In this document: positions 11,401 through 23,900 of the stretch, in pieces
Numbering within the stretch: the first letter of the stretch is position 1
Layout of the letters: every line of letters begins with the position of its first letter
Origin: Atrichornis clamosus
Taxonomy: Eukaryota > Chordata > Aves > Passeriformes > Menuridae
Reading direction: 5' to 3'
NCBI GenBank assembly: GCA_013400975.1
Contig: WBMZ01011735.1
Location: forward strand, 1 to 64,000
DNA: 64,000 nucleotides
Notes under the pieces: generated by a model
What the model saw: the letters and a program-made list of their open reading frames with translations, nothing else
Told to the model about the DNA's origin: nothing
The model's database searches: none
Made by a program: the position numbers and the translations under genes

Positions 11401-14400
11401 TAAACAACACTAGAGCATATGCCTTGCGGTACGCTCTGCATGGAGGAAGGTAGAGGGAATTAACAAGCGCCTTGAAAGTTGCTTCAGAAAGATCTAGTGA
11501 ATGGTGATGGTGCCCTGGAAACTGCACAAAAGGGGGAAATGAGGAGATGAGGACTCTTCCCCCTCTCCCATTTAACCTTTGCTGGTGAATGACTTACTTG
11601 TCCATCTCCTGCATTTCTGTCTGTTTAGACTTCTGCCTACTCTAGACAAGACCTGTGTTATGTCAAATGTTCACACAGCATCTCTGCAATGCCAGCCTTA
11701 CCTTAACGGTAGTTGTGTAAAAACTGGAGTTACTGTGGAGAGCAAATTGAGGAGACGCTTGAGTTCAGGGGTAGCTGCTTGCAGCTTGGATCAGGATATC
11801 ATACCTTGAGTCCCCAGTTACAGTAGTGTACCATCAGACATATTAATAGCCATAATGAAGCCCTTTTGCAAAGCTGTACAAGGAAGTGACCTAACAGCTA
11901 GATGCAGATGGAACTGACTGATGTGAATTCCTGGGGCTGTGAATGACTGATTCCTCATAAGGGAAAATTTTATAGTGGAATAGGTTTGCAGCCACAACAC
12001 CTTTTCTATAAAGAGGCTCAAAATGGCTGGAATGTCTCAACATAGTAGGATGAGAGATATGTCTACTAATCCTCCATTGATTCTCCTAAACATGGGCTCA
12101 TTAACCAGGACTTAGCTGTGGAAAGAGCTTGTGATGCACTGTTACTCACAGGTCAATGTGGCTGTTAACATCTACAAAATCTTACTTGTTCTCCCACAAT
12201 ATTTAATTATTTCCTTGCTGTTTGCTGTATTTAAGTTTTACATGGATGAAAGGGATGGTTACAAGTAGCTTGTATCCTTCAAAATTGCTAATAAACTTGT
12301 TCACTTCTTAAAACAGGACTGTCTATGTTGCTTAAAAAGTGTCCTTTTTATAGCACAGTAGTAGATAAAGTGGAATCACATAATTTATACAGAGATTGTA
12401 ATAAAAATTCCTAGGTCTATATTGTCACAGGTGTTATTCCTGCAAATGATCAGAGGACTGTGTAGTTTGCTACTCTCTGCTGCAGATAAAAATTGCTACC
12501 ATAGCAATTGATGACTCTGTCATCTCCTCTTTCTCCTGACGGACCTTTATAAAAGTGTGTTAAAATGGACTGTCCCATGCTATCTTCTGGTTCCACTAAG
12601 CTTAAAGAAAATCCACAGATTCCCAGGCTACCTCAGCTACTCCACTCTTCTGGCATGGTGTAGAGTGATAAGGGACCTGTGGTATGTGAGGATCGTGCAA
12701 TTGTCTCCCAATACTGAATGTTTCGTGTGGAAAAAATGTCTGACATGGCTAAGAGGGCAGCCTTCAAACCAGAAGAACCGTCATGAGTGTTAATAAATAA
12801 TGCTGGCTATTTCTTCATGCTAGTCAGCGAGGCAGCTATTCATAGTCTGAGGAATTGCAGCTCTGGCTTGCAGACGTTTGCACCTCTGATACATCTGTCT
12901 CTGTGATTTGTGCTCTTTGCTGAACCTGTGGCAGTGGAAATATGAGATGCGTGTGCTCTTGCTCAATCGCTGCTTTGTGCCAAGGGAGAACTGAGGCAGA
13001 AGAATGAGTTGTAAACAAAGGAGTAAGCAGCAAAAAACTTACTTGGACCTGTTGCCTCAGCTGATGTGAGGGGTGTGTTTAGTGACAGGGTGCCAGGCCA
13101 CGTGTCTGAGGCCTACAGCTGTGGTAAACAGAAATGTGGTTTATTTTTGTGGCGGCAACTCTTCAGGCTCACAGAGGGAGATCTGTGATTACTTTTGGAA
13201 TTGTGCAATGTGCAAAATGAGGGGTAAAGTGGTTGAATCCTATTGAGGACTGTCCTGATGCCCAGTCAGCACTTTCAGCCCACTGAAGTGCTCTATATCT
13301 ATACTACCTCTGCTCATCTACACCTTCATCATCACATGCGAGCCTGCACTGCTCCATTTGTCTTTGTCCCCAGCCAGCAGTCCTCAGCTCTCTGCAATTT
13401 CTCTTGTTATCCACAGTTGCTCTATCCATGCGGGTGCAACCCAGGCAGCAGCTGGTGTGCAACATCAGCACGTATGTACCAGTGGCACTGGCTTATCAGT
13501 AAGGCAACTGAGGAGGTGATTCCTGTCTGTCCTGTGATGGGGCATGGCTGGTTGTATTTGAAATCTGAAAGCTAAAGAGTCAAGTGCTGCCTGCACAGCA
13601 CTGAACATGGCCAGCCTTGTGCAGAGCCAGGTTTCCCTCTTCTTCCTGGCTTGGTAAATATGGAAAGGTGGTGTTGAAGCTGCTGGAGTGGCCTCTCCTA
13701 GTGCTATTGTTAGTGTGGCTTGTTGTGCTAGGCAGCAAGAGTGTTTGGTTTGGTATTTTTTTCCTCTGCCCTAGCAGTGGCCAGGTTTATTGTGTTTAAG
13801 GCAAGGGCATGCATTAGTGGTTGTAGCAGTGTGGAAGGAGGATGGCCTGCAAGGGTTGGCTCCTCCAAAACCTGGACCAAGCTGTGTTACTGTCAGATGT
13901 GGATAAATGCTAAAGAACATGTCAGAGGTGGTGAGATGGCAGTTCGGAAGGTGCTCCTCTCTAACCCTTCTGTGGTGCCAGAGGGTTTCTGTTGTGGGTA
14001 TAGAGCACACATTGTGGGCGTTGGTGTGTGGCCTCATGTCTCCAGACAGCTGTTTAGTGCAGCAGTGCTCATGGAGGGTTTTGGGCTGAGGGCTTCTTTT
14101 AATGTACAGTTAACAACCTTTCATATCTCTGCCCAAACAAACCTTGTTGCAACAACATCTAAGTTGTGTATGAGTAGCAGTTATTCTCTTCCCAGTTGTT
14201 AATATATTAACTTCATGTGGTTAGTTTAGTCAAACATATTTTGAAGTTTTCCTGCTTTGCAAAGACTTGTCAAGGCTCTCCTGCTTCTGACTGTACAGTG
14301 GCTGCTCTTAGATTTGCTATCTCTCTGGAGAGAACAGCAGAGACTCAGACACAACTAGACTGTATCCAAGCTACCAGCCTAATTAGAAGACCAGATTTAT

Positions 14401-15180
14401 TCAGGCAAATACTCTTTGAAATGGTACCTACTACAAGCAGTGCAACTGTGTGAAGTCACTAATTTTAAAAAGAGAAAAGGATGGTGGGAAAAATTTCAAA
14501 ACTTTCTCTCATCTAGCAATGAGCAACTAGCTAGAGGAACATACTTTACATGTTATATATTCTGTTTGCACAGATATGTATTGTAGTGCTTATAAAGTTA
14601 ATCTAAAGGCAAATTAAATAAAAATAAAATTATAACTGTGAAGAAAAAGGTTTTCCTGTGACAGGAATGCCTTCTTTTAGGGATCTTTTCCTGGAAATGC
14701 TTGTTTAAAACAAATACTCTCAACCAACTCTTTCCTCATTTGTGTTGGTTAAGGGTTCAGTCCACATCTCACATAAATTAGTGTCTGGAAGTTTTTCCAT
14801 GGTTTTCAGTGGATGTGAGATCAGGTTTCTAACTGGAAACTCCAAGGTTTGAGCTAAATCATATTCTCAGCATCACCATGGGCTTGTCTGTTCTTACGCC
14901 AGGCAAAATATACCTTAATTTCTTCTGCATCTGCCAAGCTCATCTCAATGATGGTTTTGTGGTGGTGGTGGTGTTTGTTTTTGTTTTTTTTTTTTCTTTT
15001 CATCTGTTTGTTTTTAAATTTAAGTCTGTATTGCCCTGATGCGTTTAGTAGAGTGGGAGACCATTGACATGTCTCTGAGTTGCTTTTTGACTGCTCTGGA
15101 AATGAATTTATCCTAACAACGAAGCAACTGACCTTGTATGTCCTGCTCTATTTGACGTTGTACAGAGTTAGTCAGAAATT
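8445..15180. other. Intergenic, no gene seen
   Basis: Mostly AT-rich. A moderately GC-richer patch occurs near 13,050-14,100, where longer chance frames appear (up to 153 codons at 13,741-14,202). These overlap frames on the other strand and have no recognisable domain. A (GTG)n plus T-rich tract lies at about 14,960-15,015. Confidence 0.55.
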
Positions 15181-15190
15181 AATACTGCGG

Positions 15191-15234
15191 AATGTCCCTG
15201 TGCACTTTGCCACGTGGAAATGGACAGGGACATT
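15191..15234. repeat. 11-bp inverted repeat with 22-base spacer
   Basis: AATGTCCCTGT (15191-15201) and ACAGGGACATT (15224-15234) are perfect complements. A smaller hairpin, GCTCTC/GAGAGC, follows near 15,263. The context suggests a remnant of a foldback DNA transposon, but no family was recognised. Confidence 0.5.
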
Positions 15235-18200
15235 TGTCTGCCATCACTTGCTGCTCAGTGGGGCTCTCTCTCAAGGGAGAGCAGGGGCTCTTGTGCAGCT
15301 GGAAAATGACTCCTGCACTGGGGCTGCACCCTGCTTCACAGTCCCAACTAATGACACTGCCCAATGGGAGATGTCTTCCTCTTGGGACTGAAAATGTACT
15401 TGCATGGTGCTTCTTGAAACAAACATGTAAACGACAGTAACGTAACGTCCGCATTGATGTGATGCTGAATTCCAGGTGCATAAGAACAACCCAAGGGCCT
15501 GTTACACACAATTAGCCTCTGGGCGGTGCTCTGCAGTTTCTTGTCTCCCCGGGAACACCTGCCATGTTGCTGCTGGATCAAGTAAGTCCATTCGTGCTTT
15601 GCTGTGCCAGAGTGGATGGCTGACATGGCCTGGTGCTTTATTGCCCATCTTGCAGAATAAATGGCCTTGTACCTGATCATCTCAATCTTTTCTGGAACAA
15701 GAAATTTTTCCACACATCAAGTTCAGTTGCAGTGGTGAGTTTTGAATGTTATATGTACCTTGTGAAAAAACAGGCATTTTAGTCTTATGAGTCATATGCA
15801 CAGAATCATTCCCAGGATGCTGAGAGCTCTTGGGGTTCCTAGTAAGATGCAGGGTTTCATCTTGCCTTCTTATACATCTCGGAATCCTCAGCAACTCTAA
15901 CACAAATTTGTAACAGCACAGATTCTCTTGCTTTCCACCTTCTAGCAAACAAAGTTGCATCAGGCAACCATCCATTCTCCACTGATGTCAGTTAATTTAA
16001 GAGTATTAAATATGGATCACATCACAGTCTCATTCTACAGCTTTCACAGCAGGTGTTTTATTTTGACACTGTTTTCTCCAAGCCTTTAATTTGGGCTAAT
16101 GGGAATTACTTGATACATTTCTGTATTTATTGCAAGTGATTTAGACCCACACTTTCTAAGCTGTAGTGTACTGTCAGACATAGTCTCAGTTGTGACATTT
16201 CTAATGAAAATGATATTTAGGCTCACTGGTGCAGGTCATTTTGTTAATGTTTTGCACAAAAGTGTAAGACAAATACATAATTTTTTTCTCTACTATTATA
16301 AAAAAGTCTTTGCTCTTGTTGCTTTTGAAGCAAAGATGAACTTGTTCATCTGAGCTGCTCTCTGGTTTTTTTGAAGATCTTGCCAGATTCCCTCTGTGTC
16401 TCTCTAAGTCCAAAATTAGTCTGTTTCTCTCATGGTCTGGGCTCTGACTGATTAACTGTAGTGAGAGAGTGGGTACAGTACATCAGCTGGGTCTAACAGT
16501 ATGATCTTTTACATTTCCTTTGCTAGTGTCTCACCTAGACTTGGGGACATGCACGCTATTTCTAGTTTTTTAGATGGCACAATCTGCCTCATTTCTAACC
16601 ACTCTTAAGAGATATACTTGCTCTATGGGCATGAGGTTCTTTGCCTTGCTGCTTCTGCAAGCTTCAGGAGGGAAGCTGAGAAAAATCAAATCTTTCTGCG
16701 TTCCCACGTGTTATGCTAGGGAGCTTTCTAGCTCTTAGGTAGAGTTTCTTGGTTTAGGCCAGAGAGTCCGAAGACTCACTGCCAAGTAATGTATGAGGGA
16801 GGATTATAATGACACTATAGGTCAGGTTAAAATCTTTATGTCATATTCTCTGTATGTTCCAGAGAAATATTCTGTACAAAACTGTCATTAGAGCACCCAG
16901 CTTCTACTATTCCATGAGGGTACAGATCACATCTGTGGGGCCTCATTTGTTGTCTCTTGTTTTCCTGTGGAAGATGCCATCCTTGCAATCCACTCAAGGA
17001 GTCATTTCAGCAGCTGCACTCTCTTCTTGTGTAGCTATAGATGGTGGTTTTCTCCAGCAAATGGTGCTTTGAATGCAAACCATTATCTCTGACCACTGTT
17101 TCTATTGCCTATTCCTTAAAGACAATGAAGAAAATCTTTTGCTTAGCAATCAAAGTCCCAAATTTAGGAACACAAATCTTGAGATGCAGGGTTCATGTCA
17201 GGTTTTTTATGTAGGGCAACTATTTAACAACTTTTGCATCTTTACATTCAGTCTCAGTGAGGTTTTTTTGCTTGTTTTTAATCTTGGCAAAACCTTCCTT
17301 ATGTTTTGCTGTCTTGGGGAACGTGACAGTGATACTTATTTTAAATGCACATCTTAACTGAATGGTTTTGACCTGTGGGAGGCAATAAGTGGAAATATCC
17401 CTGCAGTGAATCTTTAGACTGTAGTAAAAATCAGCATAGGAAAATGTTTCTCCCACCTGGAAGTTTCCCTATTATGTCATAGGGGTGACGGACTGTCTGG
17501 AAGAGGGAACACTGTTGAAAGGCTGGGATATAACCTGCTTGACTCTATTTATAGAAGATATCATTGTTAGCTGCATCTAATCTTTGTTGCTTCTGTTCTA
17601 AATGGCACAGTGCTTTATTTCACTACAAAAGTCTGCTTCTGCTCAAATGTAGTGTGCCAATATGTTATTTCAAGGGCAATTTTGCAAAGTTGGGAGTGCT
17701 GTATCTCAGCCTGATTGAATATATTCCATATTGTTAAAAAATCATTCTGTACTTCAGAATGCCTCAATAACACTGAAATGGTGGGATCTGCTTCTATCTT
17801 TTTATATGCAGTACTGTAACCGGAGGCAAGTTTTGGCTTCTCCTGAAGAACGAGGATGGCTTTAAATGATGACTTTTCTCCATTTTAATGTAGCCACTAT
17901 GCCATTTATCAGATCTGGCTCCTCTGTGGATATAGCCATATCTGGTTATCATACCTAATTTTACTAACCATTTCTTCCTAGATGAATTGGTGCCCTTTGG
18001 AGACATTCAACTGGGTATTTATCTCAGCTACTGAGGTGCATAAGTTGCAGATGTTTAAGTTGTGTAAACCCACTGAACAGCGGTTGGAAGGCACAATATG
18101 AGATGCCAGGGTCAGTCCAGCTGCAGTATAGGTGTAGTGAGGCTTGAGCAGAACTACAAGCCATTGTAAGTTAGGTTTATTTTCACATTTCAAAGGGTGT

Positions 18201-20854
18201 TTATAGAGATTGTAATCTAAAAGAGGAAAGGCTTACAGTTAACGGTTGATGTGGATATGACAAAAAGAAATAGAATTTTGCAGTACTACATTAACAGAAT
18301 TAAAGTAGAGTTGGCAACCACGTTTCATATGGAAAATTATATTTCAGACTTTGATCTACCCAACAAATCAAGAATAGGGAAATAACACTTTTCTGTGATA
18401 TTACAGTATTCTTAGTAGGAAAGGCAGCTGAGGCAGTGCAGTATGGCTTGCCTGCTGCTTTAGTCTTTGTTTAAATTTCCTGCCTGTGCTTGCTGTTAAC
18501 ATTCAGTGTAGTATATAGCTACTCTATAGAGAACTTAAAAGATATTTGCTATCTCTGTATTTGACAACTGAGAGATAGTCGGCATATCTGCTGACGTGCT
18601 TTATCTGTGCTTTTATTAATATGTATTTATCTCTTTTTGTTCCATTTGAGACTGGATTACTTCATCCAGATCCATCATAAATAGATAGCATTATTGCAAC
18701 CACAATCATCTAGGGTATAAGAGGAAAAAGCCTCACTTCCTTGTATAAATTGAAACTTTCTTATACAAGTGTTAAATGGCTTGATTTTCTCCCATCAGAT
18801 TTTTTTATTATTTTAACAGCTGAAATAGTTTGATACTGTATTTTTCTGAATAATGTATTTCTGATTGTTTTAAGAGGGTGTTGTCTTGCACATAAATTAA
18901 ATCCCATCACAGCAGCTGTAGTTCTCCTTAAAATGCTAGCTACATAGCAACGTTTTCAATGTTTAATTAGCTTTGCCATGTTATTAACATCTCTTTAATA
19001 TTCACTCAGAAATGCTTGGCTGTTGAAATGTAGAGAAGCTCATGGATACGTATAGCTCATTTATATGCATAAATTAGTATAAACATGAAAAAATACAAAT
19101 GAAAAATGTAGGCTAAATGCCCAGACAATCATTTTGACAGCCAGCTTTGTGAGACTGTGGAATCAACCTCCTTGCAAACAGCCTTGAACTTCAGCAGATA
19201 CCCTGTGTCATGCAAGGGACAGAGATGTGGGTTTGCCAAGCAAGCTCTGAGCTGGATGAGCTGATATTATTTGATTGCCACTGCCTCTCTGCTGATGGCA
19301 GTGCTCAGATTCTTGCCTTGTGAAAGGGTCGAGACATGCAGGTGAGAGGGTGATTTGTGCTTTGTCTGACAGCCACTGTCTCTTAGTTCAGGATTGAGAA
19401 GAGGATCTGGCAAGGACAACCAGCAGATGCTGTGCACAGAGAGGCAAACTATCTGTGTAAGAGAGCAAAAGTGGAAGCAGAGGCAAGGGGAGGTTCTGCT
19501 GCTGTCCCAGGTGTGCTGCAGGACACACGGCACCACTGGGTGTGGTGGTACCAGAACTCATGCCAGGCGCACTGCCACGGGTGCACTTATGTCCTCTGCC
19601 TCTCCAGACAGTGTTGCTCTGAGATAAAACCTCACCACAAAGTGTTTTTCTGGAGCAGGAGGACTCATGGCTTCTTCTCATTACAGGACAGACCATTTGT
19701 AAATCTGACCTCTAATTCATGTCAGAAGTGATGGTTCGTAATGAGAAGATTTACTAACTTACAATTGTGACTTTTCTACCCAAGTTTTTTTTTTTTCCTT
19801 TTTTTTAACGTATAGTAAACTTAAACCAATGGGCAATAAAGGGTCTGAATATCCCCTGGATTTTCTTTTTTTTTTTTTTTAGGAGAAAAGGAGGTAAAAG
19901 CCCCCACCCTTTCCTACAACAAGCTTTTCAACTGCCAGCATTACCATGCCAAGAATGCTGTGGAGCATATTTTTCATGGGTCCTTTGAGGATTCATTATT
20001 CTGCATCATTCACTAATAGAAACAGTTCAGTTGTTGTTTATTTGATGGTTACTACTGTAACAGATTTTAGATGTTTCAAAATCCACTTTAATGTCTTCTT
20101 GTGAGTGTCCTGGCAGAGAATCTTCATGCAAAATTTTGCCCTACCAGACTCATGTTCAACTTGAGTTTGCTAATTTTCCTTTCCTGAAAGGAAATGAAAT
20201 CAGGAATATTGGAATGATGAGAAATGAAAAGCCAGGAGAGGAGATATGATGATGTCAAATGAAACAGAGGAGAAAGAAAATCCCGACAGGAAGTAAAAGC
20301 AATTAAATGGCCTGGAATGAAATGGAGAGCAGAGAAATGAACCTTCATGAAACGATAACCATTGAAATCTTGAGATTTCATTTCCTGCTTGGTGCGTGAC
20401 TGTGATTTAGAATTTGCCCTGTCTCATTAGCAAAACTTTTTCCTTCCTTGGATCAATTAGGGAAGAAAAGAAGGGAGAGCAACGGATGCTAGTGGTAAAT
20501 GAATTACATGATTGGTACTTAAATATGAGTAGACAACTCTGGAGAACCAATGTAGAAAAACACTCCCCCTAAAGCTTGTTGTACAGTGAATTGGGAATAA
20601 CATTCCCTGTAAGCAGTGAATTGGGAGAAGGAAATGGCTGGGCTAACTCACTGAGAGAGAAAACTTTTTTGTTGTTTCAGACACTGGTAATTTTCCTGCT
20701 TTAGCTGTTCATGATATACTTCTTAATGCCTTCATCCAGTCATCATCTCTTCTCCCATGGAGTGCTTGAAACTGGAGGAGGGAAGTGAAATGGAAATAGT
20801 TACCCTTCTTTCCTGGCATTTTAGAGACATGAGGACATGCTTGAGTCATTCACA
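15235..20854. other. Intergenic, no gene seen
   Basis: No supported gene. Poly-T tracts lie at about 19,783-19,806 and 19,866-19,880. Frames of about 100 codons near 15,200-15,700 and 19,390-19,730 overlap on both strands and carry no family signature. Confidence 0.55.
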
Positions 20855-20914
20855 TTTTTTTCCTCCTTCTGCGCTTCTTCTCATATTCTTTCTTCTCTTT
20901 CTCTTCTTCCCTCT
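20855..20914. repeat. Polypyrimidine tract
   Basis: About 60 bases that are almost entirely C and T on the plus strand, with CTTCTT-like units. Low-complexity sequence; no further function is supported. Confidence 0.6.
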
Positions 20915-23900
20915 AAAAGAGACTGCAGAGGGAAAAGGATGGGAAAATTCACTAGCTTTCTTTCCAAAGCTAAAATTAAAGGACACAGGAACTGAAAAAA
21001 GTCCCTCCCTTTGTTTCTCACTGCATAAATAGACAAAACGTGTTGGCAGTCAGTCAGAATGGTGGGTAAGGTACTCGCAGGCAGATGCCTGTAAAGCCAT
21101 CAGATTTATAGGGCAGCTTGACGTAAATGTAAATTATGCACCATTCATATTGGGCGGGTGCTAATTGAATCCATGCATCTCTTCACTGCTATTCCAAGAA
21201 GAAATCTTCCTTGGATTCTGGCAAGGTGACAAGTTCATTGCCTAATTTTGTAACTTTGGCTTTGTCCGTGTTCATAACTGCCTAGCTCTAACAGAAGATA
21301 AGATATCAGTGTTGGGTCCTTACCTCTTACTCGGCTGCTATGACTCACGAGGCACATTACAATATGTTGAGGAGTTGTACTATTAAACACGAGATTCAAA
21401 GATTCTGTTTTGAGCAGAACAGAAAGGTTTGGTCAGCAAAGTGCAAGGCTAGTTGGTGTCCACTTAGAGAAAAAAGAACAATAAATACTATAATTATGTG
21501 ACTTTACTAGTGTAACCTTGAAATGTGTCTGACAAATGCATGGAATTATTTGCTTCCTTCATTCTGAAGGCAAAACTCTGCAAACATCCCCACACTACTG
21601 TCTGACAAGGCATAACTGTGGCACCTGAAAGGCAGAGGTGCAAACTGTTGTACTTGCAGGCTCAAGCTGTACTAAAGCCAAGGCTTGCTGCCATCTCACT
21701 GATATATTAAATGACAAGCAGCCGAGAAGAAGAAATGGTTACTTCATCCATCTTCCTTGACTGAATGCCCTTGCTTCCCTTACATCTTCTTTCTTCATCA
21801 GTATTTAGAGACATTCCTCAGTGTGGGCTGTGTAGCTGTGATTTTGTCTCCTTGGAGTTTGTCTCCTGTTCACTTACTTCGTTAAACACTGGCTTTGCAT
21901 TTAAGGTAACGCTGCTTGTTACTTAGTTCATGACAGCCTATTTTAGGAGAAAGTGTAGATATCATCATTAGAGGAACAAGTGCAAAGAGGTGGGTGTGCA
22001 AGAGGCAAGGGGGAGAAGGATGGCAAGAAACTGAAATGTGTTCAAGGAATTGATTGGGCTGGGAAAAGGACAAATTTTGCTGGCAAGGAGGGCAAGGGAA
22101 AAAAGCAAAAGCCAACTTCCTGAAATAGGAGGATAGAGATGATGGGGAAAAAAAAGAAAGACTTTCTTTTTGTGTAACATATTTGTAGGGCAGTTTCATT
22201 CTGGGTGGTGACATGGCTGATTACCATTTAGAGAGAATAAAAGGGATAATGGGCTGTAATGGCTAAAGTTGAAGAATAAAGGAATTTGGCTCCCTTTCTT
22301 GTTGGCCCTGTGAAAACACTGTTTTGTTTCTGGTTTTCCTTCCCTGCCCCTTCTCCCAGTGTAATCAGAGTGACCCCAGCTGATAAAGAGGATGAATAAG
22401 CTTTGCTTTGCTTCAAACTGGGGTGATTCTATCTAGAATTGTTACCAAATCTTGTAGTCCACAAGTCTGAACTCATTATCTTACATCTAGGATTCATTTA
22501 ATTCTCATTTTGAGCTATTTTGGAAAACCTACAAGGTAGTCAAAATAGCACACATGATTTCTAGCTTAGTGGAGTCCTAACAGCTCAGTGTTGGAAAATT
22601 ATAGAAGTAGTTCAAGAGTCTCAGGCAGGCAAGGAATTGAAATACCCAAATTTAATGCATTTCAAAGTTATTTGCCTCCTAAGCTTAAAACTGGCTTACA
22701 AGTACACAGTCATATTTGTCTCCTGTTTCTGATACAAGATACTGAGAAAAGTTGGCCTCCTGGCTGATGTAAAGAACAAAAGTTTTAAAAGTAACATCAA
22801 ACTATGCAGTGAGGCAAGGGAAGACGTGGACACCAGTATGTTTTCAAGGTCCAGTGAGGAGCAGAGGATATCTGCAGCCTTAAATGCTTTGTGCCAGAGC
22901 TGGAAATACAAGTGCTTGTGCATCACATAAAGTTAGGTTCCAGTACAGAAAGTAGAACAGAGCTCTTAGGTAATGTGGAACATAAAGGAAGAAAAATTAG
23001 TAAAATGGCTCCGGTTCTCATTGTCCCATGAAAACTAACAGATCCTTCACAGAGTAGGTGTAGGCTGGACTGTTTGCAGTGAGGACACCATGCTGCTGTG
23101 TCTTTATTGATGTCACTTTTCACGCTCACCCATGTGATTGTGAGTAGGAGGATTTGTCAAAGTGGGGTAAGAAATGACCTTGAGCTTTCCCTGTCTGATC
23201 AACACCCTGATCTGTGTGTTGGCACTTGAGAAGAGTGAGCAGAGGGTTGGGTCGGGCCAGGTCAGGCTGCGGCCTCTGTCCCACCTCAGCTGTGTGGGCT
23301 GCTGTGAGAATTGCTGCCTGCAATGCATGTGGAGGAGGCTGTTGGGCAACTGCTCTGTTACTCTGCATGGCTCTCCACATGTGGAGGCTGACCTTCTAGC
23401 CACTTTGTATCACTTATTTCTCTACTTCTCTATGTCAAGCCCTGTCAAAGCAGCACAAAGGGGAAAGTCTTTACCTACTTGCAGGTTCTCTCTCACCACA
23501 TTTTAGGTTGTTAATGTGTTATAACAATGCTGTCCCAGTTGCATTCAATACTATCATGGTATTTTAATGTTCCTTTCCCGAATTAGCTGGCTGGACTAGA
23601 TTCTGATCGTGGTTATGAGAAGCTTTCCGGATTTAGGTGGTGTATATTGTAAGTGAAATCCAGCTGAGAGAAGGAATGAATATTGTGCTTAACTGAAAAG
23701 CATGTGCTTAACTGTACCCTTAAAGAAGCCACAACTTGTCAGCTCTGGAGTCATGATAAATTGGGCTGATTAGTGCTGGGAAAACTGTATGGGGTTTTTT
23801 TCTTGTTATTACCAAAAATGTGAAAGCAAAACTTGCCATGAAAATAGCAAACGCTGTTGTTCTGGTGTAGACAAAAACAATGCCAAATCAACACCAGCAA

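Noticed and set aside
13741..14202. 153-codon plus-strand frame
   Set aside because: No recognisable family, several overlapping frames on both strands, and ordinary composition. Chance is sufficient.
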